A stretch of DNA of 24,036 bases from the NCBI GenBank assembly GCA_049642705.1, contig JBARPB010000010.1:1-24036 (forward strand). Direction: 5' to 3'. Below the pieces are notes generated by a model. It worked only from the letters and a program-made list of their open reading frames with translations, did not search any database and had not been told where the DNA came from. Numbering within the stretch: position 1 is the first letter of the stretch; each line of letters opens with the position of its first letter. Source of the DNA: CAZYPU01 sp049642705. GTDB lineage: Bacteria > Omnitrophota > Gorgyraeia > JABMRN01 > RBG-13-46-9. Position numbers and translations under genes: made by a program. Shown piece after piece: positions 15,586-22,790 of this stretch.

Positions 15586-16001
15586 ATTACAAGCATGATA
15601 GCGCCGATTGTTACGGCTGAATCGGCAACGTTAAACACGGGCCATATCCTGAAATCCAAAAAATCGATTACGTACCCCAGCCGCAGCCTGTCGGTCAGGT
15701 TGCCGAGCGCACCGCCTAATATTAACGCAAGAGCGGCGTCTCTTAAGAAAAACGCCTTTCTGGTCTTCCTTATATATATAACGATTGCGGCCACCGCAAG
15801 AGAGGCGATAATAATGAAGAAAAGCGTCTGTTCCTTAAAACTACCGAAAGCCGCTCCCGTATTATGGACAAGGGTAATGTGGAAGGTATTTTTTATTACC
15901 GCCAGGGATTCGTTGAGCTTTAAGCTGCGCGAGACCAAAAATTTTGAAGCCTGGTCGAGAAGCAAAGCAAGGACGGCGACAACCCAGATTATTTTATTCA
16001 T
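15561..16001 (-). CDS. lspA: Lipoprotein signal peptidase (signal peptidase II)
   Basis: A 146-residue membrane aspartyl protease that removes signal peptides from lipoproteins already modified by Lgt. Four hydrophobic helices are visible. Family sequences are LDQASKFLV near the N terminus, HNTGAAFGSF, GGALGNLTDRLRLGYVIDF and FNVADSAVTIG, containing the two catalytic aspartates. The start chosen is ATG 16001 (MNKIIWVVAVLALLLDQ): it overlaps the upstream stop as TAATG and begins just before the first helix. A longer in-frame reading from 16040 adds a polar 13-residue stretch that the family lacks. Confidence 0.95.
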   Translation of the reverse strand: MNKIIWVVAVLALLLDQASKFLVSRSLKLNESLAVIKNTFHITLVHNTGAAFGSFKEQTLFFIIIASLAVAAIVIYIRKTRKAFFLRDAALALILGGALGNLTDRLRLGYVIDFLDFRIWPVFNVADSAVTIGAIMLVICIPYSSK

Positions 16002-16402
16002 TATGCTTGGTTTTGCTTCTTCTCCTCTTTTTCCTGGCACAAGCGGCAGTAAGCGGTGTACGGTATGGCCTTAAGGCGCGTTTTCGTTATTTTCTTTTTA
16101 CAACCGAGGCAATAACCGTATTCCCCCTCCTCTATCCTCTTTAAGGCGTCGTCGATCTTGAAAAGGAATTCACGCTCACCGGAGGCAAGCCGCAGGAGAA
16201 AATCCCTTTCGTAAACGTCACTCGCCATATCCGCCATATGGTAGGCGTAACCCGAAAGGTCACCCGATGCCTCGCGCTGCGATTTTTTCAGCGTCTCGTT
16301 TGTCAGATGGTTTAATTCCCGCAAGAGATCAATCTTCTCCTTTATTAAAAGGTCCTTATAACTTTTTAGCTCTTTTTTGCTCATTTTGTTTCTTTTTGAC
16401 AT
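16001..16402 (-). CDS. TraR/DksA-family zinc-finger protein
   Basis: A 133-residue relative of DksA, a family that binds in the RNA polymerase secondary channel and modulates initiation. An N-terminal helical region (about 8-95, coiled-coil-like) is followed by a zinc finger C98-x2-C101-x17-C119-x2-C122 (YCLGCKKKI and AYCRLCQ). The tip region HMADMASD resembles the acidic tip of the family. The start at ATG 16402 is favoured by AAGGAG (16410-16415) 7 nt upstream; ATG 16384, overlapping the ileS stop as ATGA, lacks an SD. Its place between ileS and lspA is the same as that of Bacillus YlyA. The target promoters are unknown. Confidence 0.9.
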   Translation of the reverse strand: MSKRNKMSKKELKSYKDLLIKEKIDLLRELNHLTNETLKKSQREASGDLSGYAYHMADMASDVYERDFLLRLASGEREFLFKIDDALKRIEEGEYGYCLGCKKKITKTRLKAIPYTAYCRLCQEKEEKKQNQA

Positions 16403-19167
16403 TTTTTCGCTCCTTTTTTAATTAGACTTGCGCATCTCGAACAGATATCTTTAAATTCTTTATCGCTTCCGACGCTTTCGCTGAAGTTCCAACATCTGGC
16501 ACATTTGGTGCCGTCTGCTCTTCTCACCAATACCCAAAGGGGAAGGTTTTCCGATTTTTGCGAATTTTTCTCCTCTCGATCCGAAACCCCGGCTTGAGAG
16601 GTTATGAATAGCGCTGGGAAGTTTTGGATATTCTCTTTTAGGAATTTTTTAAACCCGGGCTCATCGCTGTATAAAACGATTTTTGCTTCGAGCGGACTGC
16701 CTATTTCGTTTGCAATCCTTTTCGATTCCAGTGCCTTCAGGACTTCTTCGCGAATTGCCAGACACCGCGACCATTTTTCGTCCAACGCCTTATCCTTCCA
16801 TTTCTTTAATGTTTTATCCTGCCAGTGCCAGCGCTCCAGATGCACAGAAGTTCCGTCCGGGCATAACGTCCGGCGTGCCTCCTCTGTCGTAAACGGGATT
16901 ATCGGCGCCAGTATCTTGAGAAGCGCTATCAGGGTCTCGAATAATACACTCTGGCAGGAACGTCGCTCGTGCGAATTTTTTCCGAATGTATACAGCCTGT
17001 CCTTGGAGATATCGAGATAAAGGCTTGAAATCTCATATATACAGAAGTTATATACCAAGCGGAACACCTTGTAGAACGCGTAATCGGAATAGCACATCTC
17101 GGCCTCCTCAACAAGACCGGCGAGCCGCGAAAGCATCCATCGGTCGATTTCCAGCATGTCCTTTGGCTTGAGCGAATCGCTTTCCGGATTAAAATCGTAA
17201 ACATTGCCCAGCAAATACCTGAACGTATTTCTTATCTTCCTGTAGGCGTCGGCGAGCCTCTCTAAAATTTCTTCGGAAAGCCTCACGTCATCCTGATAAT
17301 TGCTTGAAGCAACCCAGAGTCTCAAGATATCCGCGCCGTATCTTTTCATAACATCTTGTGGCGAAATGACGTTGCCGAGGCTCTTGGACATCTTCTTCCC
17401 TTTTCCGTCAACTACGAAACCATGCGTCAGAACCCCTCTGTACGGCGCCCGGCCCTCTATGGCACCCGAGATAATTAAAGACGATTGAAACCAGCCCCTG
17501 TGCTGGTCGGAACCTTCTAAATAAAGTTCGCAGGGAAATGTAAGTTTCTGATTCTTTTTTAAAACTGCCCTGTAGCTTGCACCCGACTCGAACCACACAT
17601 CGATGATATCTTTTTCTTTGATAAAATCTTTTGTGCCGCATTTTTTACAAACTGCGTTTTTGGGGAGGAGCTCTTTCTCACGTTTGGTGAACCACGCGTC
17701 AGCGCCTTCTCGCTCGATAATCTTTGCAACATGCTCTACTATCTTGTAATCCAAAATGGTTTCATTGCATTTTTTGCACCTGAATGCCACGATCGGCACG
17801 CCCCAGTATCTTTGCCGCGAAAGGCACCAGTCGGGCCTGTCTCTCACCATGGCGGATATTCGTCCCTGACCGAGGGCGGGGTGCCACTTAACTTCTTTTT
17901 TGATTGAATCGAGCATTCTTTTTCGCAAATCTTTGTGATCTATGCTAAGAAAATACTGCTCTGTCGCTCTCGAAATAATGGGTTTTTTGCAGCGCCAGCA
18001 GTGCGGGTAGGAATGGGTGATATTTTCGGCCAGGATCAGCGCGTTATCCTTTTTCAGGCGTTCCAGTATTTTTGCATTTGCTTCGTGCACGTTCATCCCG
18101 CTAAACTCGCCGCAGGTATTGTCAAAAATTCCTTTCGGGTTGACGGGCATTATCACCGGAAGCCCGTATTTCTTACCCGTAATATAATCCTCCTGGCCGT
18201 GGCCAGGCGCGGTGTGAACGCAGCCGGTCCCCTCTTCGGATGAAACATAGTCGGCGAGAACAATTTTTGAATCTCTCTCGATAAACGGATGCCTGCATAT
18301 TATGCCTTCGAGTCCTGCACCCTTTTTTTTACCGACTACCTTGTAGGTCTTTTTAAGTTTCTCCATTGTAGCTTCCGCAAGCGACCCAAGCATTATCCAT
18401 TTTTCGCTGCCAACCTGTAGAATTGCATACTCCATACCGGGGTGAACCGCTATTGCGACGTTTCCCAAAAGAGTCCACGGTGTTGTGGTCCAGATGATAA
18501 AATACGTGTCACTTACTGTCCCCACACGAAACTTTACGTAAATCGACGGCGATGTGCGTTCCTCGTATTCCATCTCCGCTTCGGCGAGGGCGGTCTCGCA
18601 CGACGTGCACCAGTTTACCGGTTTTAAATCCTTGTAAATATAGCCCTCTTTTACAAGCTGCCCGAAAGACCGCACGACAGACGCCTCGTATTTCGGGTCC
18701 AGTGTAAGATATGCGTTTTCCCAGTCGCCGAAAACACCGAGCCGCTTAAACTCCTCTTTCTGTATCTCGACAAACTTAAGCGCATAGTCCCGCGCTTTTT
18801 TTCTGAATTCGGCCTGGTTTATATCGTGTTTCGAAATGCCCAGTTCCTTGAAAAGCTGGTGCTCCACAGGGAGACCGTGGCAGTCCCAGCCGGGTATGAA
18901 TGGAGAATCGAATCCCTTCATCGTATAGAATTTTACGACGATGTCTTTTAGCACCTTGTTCAGCACGTGGCCCATGTGGATATGCCCGTTGGCGTAAGGC
19001 GGGCCGTCGTGCAGAACGCGCAATTTTCTGCCTTTTGCTTTTTTTCTCACGGAGCCGTAAACATCCTCTTTTTTCCACATCTCGAGGAAAACCGGCTCCT
19101 TTCGGACCAAGTCTCCCTTCATGCTAAAGCCCGTCTTCGGCAGGTTTAATGTGTCTTTGTAACTCAT
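16381..19167 (-). CDS. ileS: Isoleucyl-tRNA synthetase
   Basis: A 928-residue class I aminoacyl-tRNA synthetase that charges tRNA-Ile. The HIGH motif appears as HMGH (64-67, in PPYANGHIHMGHVLN) and KMSKS at 592-596. The editing (CP1) domain lies between them (WTTTPWTLLGN at 226-236, and the TAPGHGQEDY sequence near 319). A Cys pair at 464/467 and another at 507/510 suggest a zinc knuckle in the insert. The C-terminal zinc domain CARCWNF ... CSRC is the bacterial type. The ATG at 19167 is one base after the upstream kinase stop, with no evident SD. Length is typical (about 930). Confidence 0.98.
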   Translation of the reverse strand: MSYKDTLNLPKTGFSMKGDLVRKEPVFLEMWKKEDVYGSVRKKAKGRKLRVLHDGPPYANGHIHMGHVLNKVLKDIVVKFYTMKGFDSPFIPGWDCHGLPVEHQLFKELGISKHDINQAEFRKKARDYALKFVEIQKEEFKRLGVFGDWENAYLTLDPKYEASVVRSFGQLVKEGYIYKDLKPVNWCTSCETALAEAEMEYEERTSPSIYVKFRVGTVSDTYFIIWTTTPWTLLGNVAIAVHPGMEYAILQVGSEKWIMLGSLAEATMEKLKKTYKVVGKKKGAGLEGIICRHPFIERDSKIVLADYVSSEEGTGCVHTAPGHGQEDYITGKKYGLPVIMPVNPKGIFDNTCGEFSGMNVHEANAKILERLKKDNALILAENITHSYPHCWRCKKPIISRATEQYFLSIDHKDLRKRMLDSIKKEVKWHPALGQGRISAMVRDRPDWCLSRQRYWGVPIVAFRCKKCNETILDYKIVEHVAKIIEREGADAWFTKREKELLPKNAVCKKCGTKDFIKEKDIIDVWFESGASYRAVLKKNQKLTFPCELYLEGSDQHRGWFQSSLIISGAIEGRAPYRGVLTHGFVVDGKGKKMSKSLGNVISPQDVMKRYGADILRLWVASSNYQDDVRLSEEILERLADAYRKIRNTFRYLLGNVYDFNPESDSLKPKDMLEIDRWMLSRLAGLVEEAEMCYSDYAFYKVFRLVYNFCIYEISSLYLDISKDRLYTFGKNSHERRSCQSVLFETLIALLKILAPIIPFTTEEARRTLCPDGTSVHLERWHWQDKTLKKWKDKALDEKWSRCLAIREEVLKALESKRIANEIGSPLEAKIVLYSDEPGFKKFLKENIQNFPALFITSQAGVSDREEKNSQKSENLPLWVLVRRADGTKCARCWNFSESVGSDKEFKDICSRCASLIKKGAKKCQKETK

Positions 19168-19168
19168 A

Positions 19169-20071
19169 TTAAAAGTGCGTAAGTTTTCTAAAATTTTTAA
19201 GGCGCCTCTGGATATCGGCCGGCTTTACGGCTCCCAGGCGTCGGAGGCTAAAATCTTCCACGGCAAATGTTGCCATTACGGTTCCGTACACGATTGCCTT
19301 TCTTAAATTCGCCTTGTTAAGAGGCTTCTGTGCCGCCAGATACCCCATAACGCCGCCTGCGAACGTATCGCCTGCGCCCGTAGGGTCGAAAATCGATTCC
19401 ATCAGGTAAGCCGGTACGCTGAAAATAGAATTGCCGGAAAAAAGAAGTGCTCCGTGCTCGCCTTTTTTTATGATTATTTTCTCAGGGCCCATCTTAAATA
19501 CTTCCTTTGCAGCCTTTACCAGGCTTGATTCGCCTGTAAGCTCCTTTGCCTCCGATTCGTTCAGAAAGAAAATATCTATTTTTTTCAAGAGCTTTACGAG
19601 TTCTTTGCGCCTGTTCTCTATCCAGTAATTCATCGTATCGCACGCAATTAAAGCCGGGTTTTTCATCTCGCTCAAAACCTTATTCTGCAAATAAGGGTCA
19701 ATGTTGGCCAGAAACACGTATTTGCTTTTTTTATATTCTTCGGGTATGACCGGGTTAAAATCGGCAAACACGTTAAGGTGTGTCACTATGGTACGGGGGT
19801 TGCTGAAATCCCAGCCGTATTCCCCCTCCCATCTGAAGGTCTTTCCTTTTCTTACTTCCAGTCCTTTAAGCCCGATTTTCTTCTTCTTTAAAAAATTTAC
19901 GTATTTTTGCGGAAAATCCTTCCCGACCACGGCGACTAAATTTACATGGGGCTCGAACAATCTTGCGCTTACGGAAAAATAGGTTGCGGAACCGCCCAGG
20001 ATTTCTTTCTTTTTGCCGAAAGGCGTTTTTATCGTATCCAGCGCCACCGAACCCACGACCAATATGCTCAT
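19169..20071 (-). CDS. PfkB-family (ribokinase-like) sugar or nucleoside kinase
   Basis: A 300-residue ATP-dependent kinase of the ribokinase/PfkB family. The N-terminal region MSILVVGSVALDT and the glycine pair LGGSATYFS form the substrate site. The C-terminal signature DPTGAGDTFAGG holds the catalytic Asp and the anion hole. KKIDIFFLNESEAKELTG is the usual mid-protein segment. The start is ATG 20071, overlapping the mtnP stop as ATGA; a longer in-frame reading from 20176 lies inside mtnP and has no family similarity. Coupling to mtnP suggests a role in purine nucleoside or methylthioribose salvage, but the substrate cannot be read from the sequence; ribokinase, adenosine kinase and fructokinase types all share these motifs. 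Confidence 0.85.
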   Translation of the reverse strand: MSILVVGSVALDTIKTPFGKKKEILGGSATYFSVSARLFEPHVNLVAVVGKDFPQKYVNFLKKKKIGLKGLEVRKGKTFRWEGEYGWDFSNPRTIVTHLNVFADFNPVIPEEYKKSKYVFLANIDPYLQNKVLSEMKNPALIACDTMNYWIENRRKELVKLLKKIDIFFLNESEAKELTGESSLVKAAKEVFKMGPEKIIIKKGEHGALLFSGNSIFSVPAYLMESIFDPTGAGDTFAGGVMGYLAAQKPLNKANLRKAIVYGTVMATFAVEDFSLRRLGAVKPADIQRRLKNFRKLTHF

Positions 20072-20928
20072 TTCACATATTTTCCTATTATGAGGGCCAG
20101 CTTCTTTTTTGTAGCTTTTGAAATTGTCTTGCGGTCGGTTATGATGGCGTATTTCAGAGCGTCCTTGCAGACGCACGCCCTTTCCCCGTCAAGTCGGGTG
20201 ACTACGTCTTTCAATATTTTCTTTGCGTTCGCGACGTTTTTGTTGAGGTTGTCGATGATCACGTCAACTGTAACCGACTGCGCTGTTTCGTGCCAGCAGT
20301 CGTAATCCGTAACCGCGGCCAGGGACACGTAACAGATTTCCGCCTCCCTCGCAAGGCGCGCTTCCGTCATGTTAGTCATTCCTATTATGTCCATTCCCCA
20401 GCCCCTGTAAAGGTTTGACTCGGCCAGGGTGGAAAACTGCGGGCCTTCCATGTTAATGTATGTCCCGCCGAGGTGCGCGGTAACGCCGTTATCCTTTGCG
20501 GCGTTATACACTACCTTCGCCAGATCTTCACAAACAGGATGCGCGAAGCTTATGTGCGCTACAATCCCCTCGTCAAAAAACGTGTACTGCCTGGCCTGGT
20601 TTGTCCTGTCCACGAACTGAAGCGGAATGACAAAATCCATGGGTTTCAGTTCTTCCTTTAAAGAGCCGCAGGCGGTGACGGAAATAATGCGCTCTACGCC
20701 CAGTTCCTTCATGCCGTAAATGTTTGCGCGGTAATTTATCCGGGTAGGGTTTATGCGATGTCCTCTATCGTGCCGGGGTAAAAAAACGACTTCTTTTCCT
20801 CCCAGTTCCCCTACGGTAAATTCCCCGGAGGGCTCACCGAAAGGCGTCCTTATCCTTTTTTTCTCTTTTATTTCTATGCCTTCGATATCGTATAACCCGC
20901 TTCCGCCAATCACGCCTATCCTTGCCAT
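20068..20928 (-). CDS. mtnP: S-methyl-5'-thioadenosine phosphorylase
   Basis: A 286-residue purine nucleoside phosphorylase-family enzyme that cleaves methylthioadenosine, a by-product of polyamine synthesis, to adenine and methylthioribose-1-phosphate. Visible sequences are GVIGGSGLYDIEGI (5-18), RHDRGHRINPTRINYRANIY (phosphate and ribose site), GPQFSTLAE and TDYDCWHE. The TDYDCW sequence is shared with the characterised MTA phosphorylases and favours adenine-type bases. Length matches the family. The start ATG 20928 follows AAAGGG. Related inosine/guanosine-type phosphorylases are the main alternative. A hairpin region separates it from yggT. Confidence 0.92.
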   Translation of the reverse strand: MARIGVIGGSGLYDIEGIEIKEKKRIRTPFGEPSGEFTVGELGGKEVVFLPRHDRGHRINPTRINYRANIYGMKELGVERIISVTACGSLKEELKPMDFVIPLQFVDRTNQARQYTFFDEGIVAHISFAHPVCEDLAKVVYNAAKDNGVTAHLGGTYINMEGPQFSTLAESNLYRGWGMDIIGMTNMTEARLAREAEICYVSLAAVTDYDCWHETAQSVTVDVIIDNLNKNVANAKKILKDVVTRLDGERACVCKDALKYAIITDRKTISKATKKKLALIIGKYVK

Positions 20929-20940
20929 ATAGCCCTTTCT

Positions 20941-20983
20941 AACCTACCCCAATTCAACCGCGTAGGTTGATAAGGGGTAGGTT
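20941..20983. repeat. Nested inverted and direct repeats between yggT and mtnP
   Basis: AACCTACCCC (20941-20950) is the perfect complement of GGGGTAGGTT (20974-20983). Inside it TCAACC (20954-20959) pairs with GGTTGA (20965-20970). GTAGGTTGA also occurs twice as a direct repeat (20962-20970 and 20977-20985), so alternative pairings are possible. No T-run follows on the transcript strand, so an intrinsic terminator is unlikely. Unlike the palindromes at 2519-2706, no 4-bp flanking duplication is seen. The mtnP SD lies just outside the structure. Confidence 0.6.
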
Positions 20984-20988
20984 GACCA

Positions 20989-21288
20989 TTATCTCAGGCG
21001 AAGTGCCAGTCCAAATAACGTGTTAACAATAAATAATCTCACAAACCAGAGAAAAAGTATCGCAATGATCGGAGATATGTCTATGCCTATGTTATGAATC
21101 GGAATAATCCTTCTGAGCGGCGCCAGTATTGGTTCTGTGATCTTATATAAAATCTGCACGATCATGTTATATGGATCCGGATTAACCCAGCTCAAAAGCG
21201 CCCTTATGATTATAATCCATGTCAGTATTGTGATCAGATATTGAAGGATTACGGCTACGGCAAATATAAAATTTCCTACAACAAACAT
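20989..21288 (-). CDS. YggT-family membrane protein
   Basis: A 99-residue membrane protein with two hydrophobic regions (about 5-29 and 70-95). Between them is the conserved family sequence RALLSWVNPDPYN...LYKITEPILAPLRRIIP. YggT/YlmG/CCB3-type proteins affect membrane-associated processes such as division or cytochrome assembly, but the bacterial function is poorly defined. The ATG at 21288 is 3 nt after the proC stop, with a G-rich SD (AGGGGGGTG) formed by the end of proC. The yggS-proC-yggT order is widely conserved. Confidence 0.93.
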   Translation of the reverse strand: MFVVGNFIFAVAVILQYLITILTWIIIIRALLSWVNPDPYNMIVQILYKITEPILAPLRRIIPIHNIGIDISPIIAILFLWFVRLFIVNTLFGLALRLR

Positions 21289-21291
21289 GTT

Positions 21292-22089
21292 TTACACCCC
21301 CCTCGAAAGCTCCCGAGACCTTTTCGCCGCGGCCTGCACCGTTTCGATTATAATTTTTTCAAACTCTTTTGCCTTAAAAACGTTAAGCGCTGCTTCTGTC
21401 GTGCCCTTTTTGGAGGTTATGCGTTTTCTTAAAGCCTCGGGAGAATCTCCCAAACTTTCCAAAAGCGCGCCGCTTCCGGTAAGGGTTGCGGTTGCAAGCC
21501 GCTCCGCAAGCTCTTTTTTTATGCCCAATTTTATCGCCGCATCCCTTAGCGCCTCCGTCAGATAATAAAAATAAGCGTGCCCGCTTCCGCTTACAGCAGT
21601 TACCGCATCCATCTTTTTTTCGTTAATTTCCACCACTTCACCAACGGAAGAAAAAATCCTATGCACTATCGCTTCGTTCTTCACCATCCTGTTATGGCTT
21701 AAAACCGTTATGCCCTTTCCCGCCAGAGCGGCCATATTCGGCATCGCCCGAGTTACGGCAATTTTCTTCTTTATAAGCGACTCAATTCGCGCGATCGTAA
21801 CGCCGGCCATAATTGAAATCAAGTGCTTGGAGTTATCGAGGTAATTCGAAATCGAAACCAAAAGGCCTCTGGAATCCTGCGGCTTAACCGCAATAACGAT
21901 AATATTACATCTTTTAACGACATCTTCGTTCGTGCCCATGCGTATGCCGAATTTTTTATAAAGTGCTCTGGTTTTGGGTGAATCTTTATCGCTTACGTAA
22001 ATATTGCTAAATGACAATACCCTCTTGGAGAGAATGCCGCTTACAAGCGCGCTTCCCATGTTCCCGCAACCGATTATGCCTAACCTCAT
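21292..22089 (-). CDS. proC: Pyrroline-5-carboxylate reductase
   Basis: A 265-residue NAD(P)H-dependent enzyme that makes proline from pyrroline-5-carboxylate. The Rossmann dinucleotide motif GIIGCGNMGSALVSGIL spans about 4-20. AVKPQD, TRAMPNMAALAGKG and the C-terminal signature VSGSGHAYFYYLTEALRDAA with LGIKKELAERLATATLTGSG are all present. The ATG at 22089 overlaps the yggS stop as ATGA and follows GAGGTG. Confidence 0.97.
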   Translation of the reverse strand: MRLGIIGCGNMGSALVSGILSKRVLSFSNIYVSDKDSPKTRALYKKFGIRMGTNEDVVKRCNIIVIAVKPQDSRGLLVSISNYLDNSKHLISIMAGVTIARIESLIKKKIAVTRAMPNMAALAGKGITVLSHNRMVKNEAIVHRIFSSVGEVVEINEKKMDAVTAVSGSGHAYFYYLTEALRDAAIKLGIKKELAERLATATLTGSGALLESLGDSPEALRKRITSKKGTTEAALNVFKAKEFEKIIIETVQAAAKRSRELSRGV

Positions 22090-22748
22090 GATACACCTCT
22101 AAATATTGCGCTGCCTATTCGAACCATCGTAGCGCCTTCCTCGACCGCAACCTCAAAATCCTGCGTCATGCCCATAGAAAGTTCTTTCAAATTATGCTTA
22201 TCGGCTAACTCTTTAAGCTTTTTAAAGTAAGGTCGCGTTGTTTCGGCGTTATCCGCAAACGGCGCCATCGTCATAAGGCCCAGCGTATTCACATGCCTTA
22301 GGTGCCTGGTTTCCTCCAGAAAACCTTCCAGCACTTCAAGGTTAATGCCGAATTTACTCTGCTCGCCTGATACGTTGACCTCAATCAGGATGTCTTGAAC
22401 CTTTTTAATCTTTTCGGCGTCCTTGTCTATTATATGGACTAATTTAATGCTGTCTACGGAATGAATAACCGAAAATAGCTTAACGGCATCCCTGGCTTTG
22501 TTGGTCTGGAGATGCCCTATCATGTGCCACGTCAGCACGTGGCTGTCCAGCAATTCCTTTTTAAAAACGGTGTCTTTTACGCGGTTTTCGCCGATGTCGG
22601 TCACGCCTTCCTCGATCGCCTCTTTGACCTGCTCGATGTCGGCTTCTTTGGTGACTGCCACGAGCCTTACCGCTTTCGGGTCCCGCCCCGCTCTTTCGGC
22701 AGCCTGGCGTATCCTATCTCTCACGCGCTCAAGGTTTTCTTTGACCAT
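22086..22748 (-). CDS. YggS/PROSC-type pyridoxal phosphate homeostasis protein
   Basis: A 220-residue PLP-binding protein with an alanine-racemase-like barrel and no known catalytic reaction; the family buffers PLP and affects amino-acid and vitamin B6 balance. The PLP Lys is in VAVTKEA (Lys34). GENRVKD, HMIGHLQTNKA and SMGMTQDFEVAVEEG complete the family pattern. The start chosen is ATG 22748, since MVKENLERVRDRI aligns with the usual family start; an in-frame TTG at 22790 would add 14 residues but falls on a promoter-like TTGACA. No SD precedes the ATG. It is followed by proC with a 4-nt overlap. Confidence 0.93.
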   Translation of the reverse strand: MVKENLERVRDRIRQAAERAGRDPKAVRLVAVTKEADIEQVKEAIEEGVTDIGENRVKDTVFKKELLDSHVLTWHMIGHLQTNKARDAVKLFSVIHSVDSIKLVHIIDKDAEKIKKVQDILIEVNVSGEQSKFGINLEVLEGFLEETRHLRHVNTLGLMTMAPFADNAETTRPYFKKLKELADKHNLKELSMGMTQDFEVAVEEGATMVRIGSAIFRGVS

Positions 22749-22761
22749 TTTTTGACTGTAT

Positions 22762-22790
22762 AGCGTAGCATATAAGTTTTTCGATGTCAA
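22762..22790 (-). promoter_or_regulatory. Possible promoter of yggS-proC-yggT
   Basis: TTGACA (22785-22790), a 17-bp spacer and TACGCT (22762-22767), preceded by TGC as an extended -10. The -10 matches consensus at only three positions. Initiation near 22755 would give a leader of about 7 nt and agrees with the absence of an SD before ATG 22748. The -35 overlaps the stop codon of the glycosyltransferase-like gene. Confidence 0.4.

Noticed and set aside
20072..20176. N-terminal extension of the PfkB-family kinase
   Set aside because: It lies inside mtnP and is basic and low-similarity; the ATGA overlap at 20068-20071 gives the normal start.
20941..20983. Intrinsic terminator after yggT
   Set aside because: The hairpin is not followed by a T-run on the transcript strand; the next bases are AGAAAGGG, the mtnP ribosome binding site.
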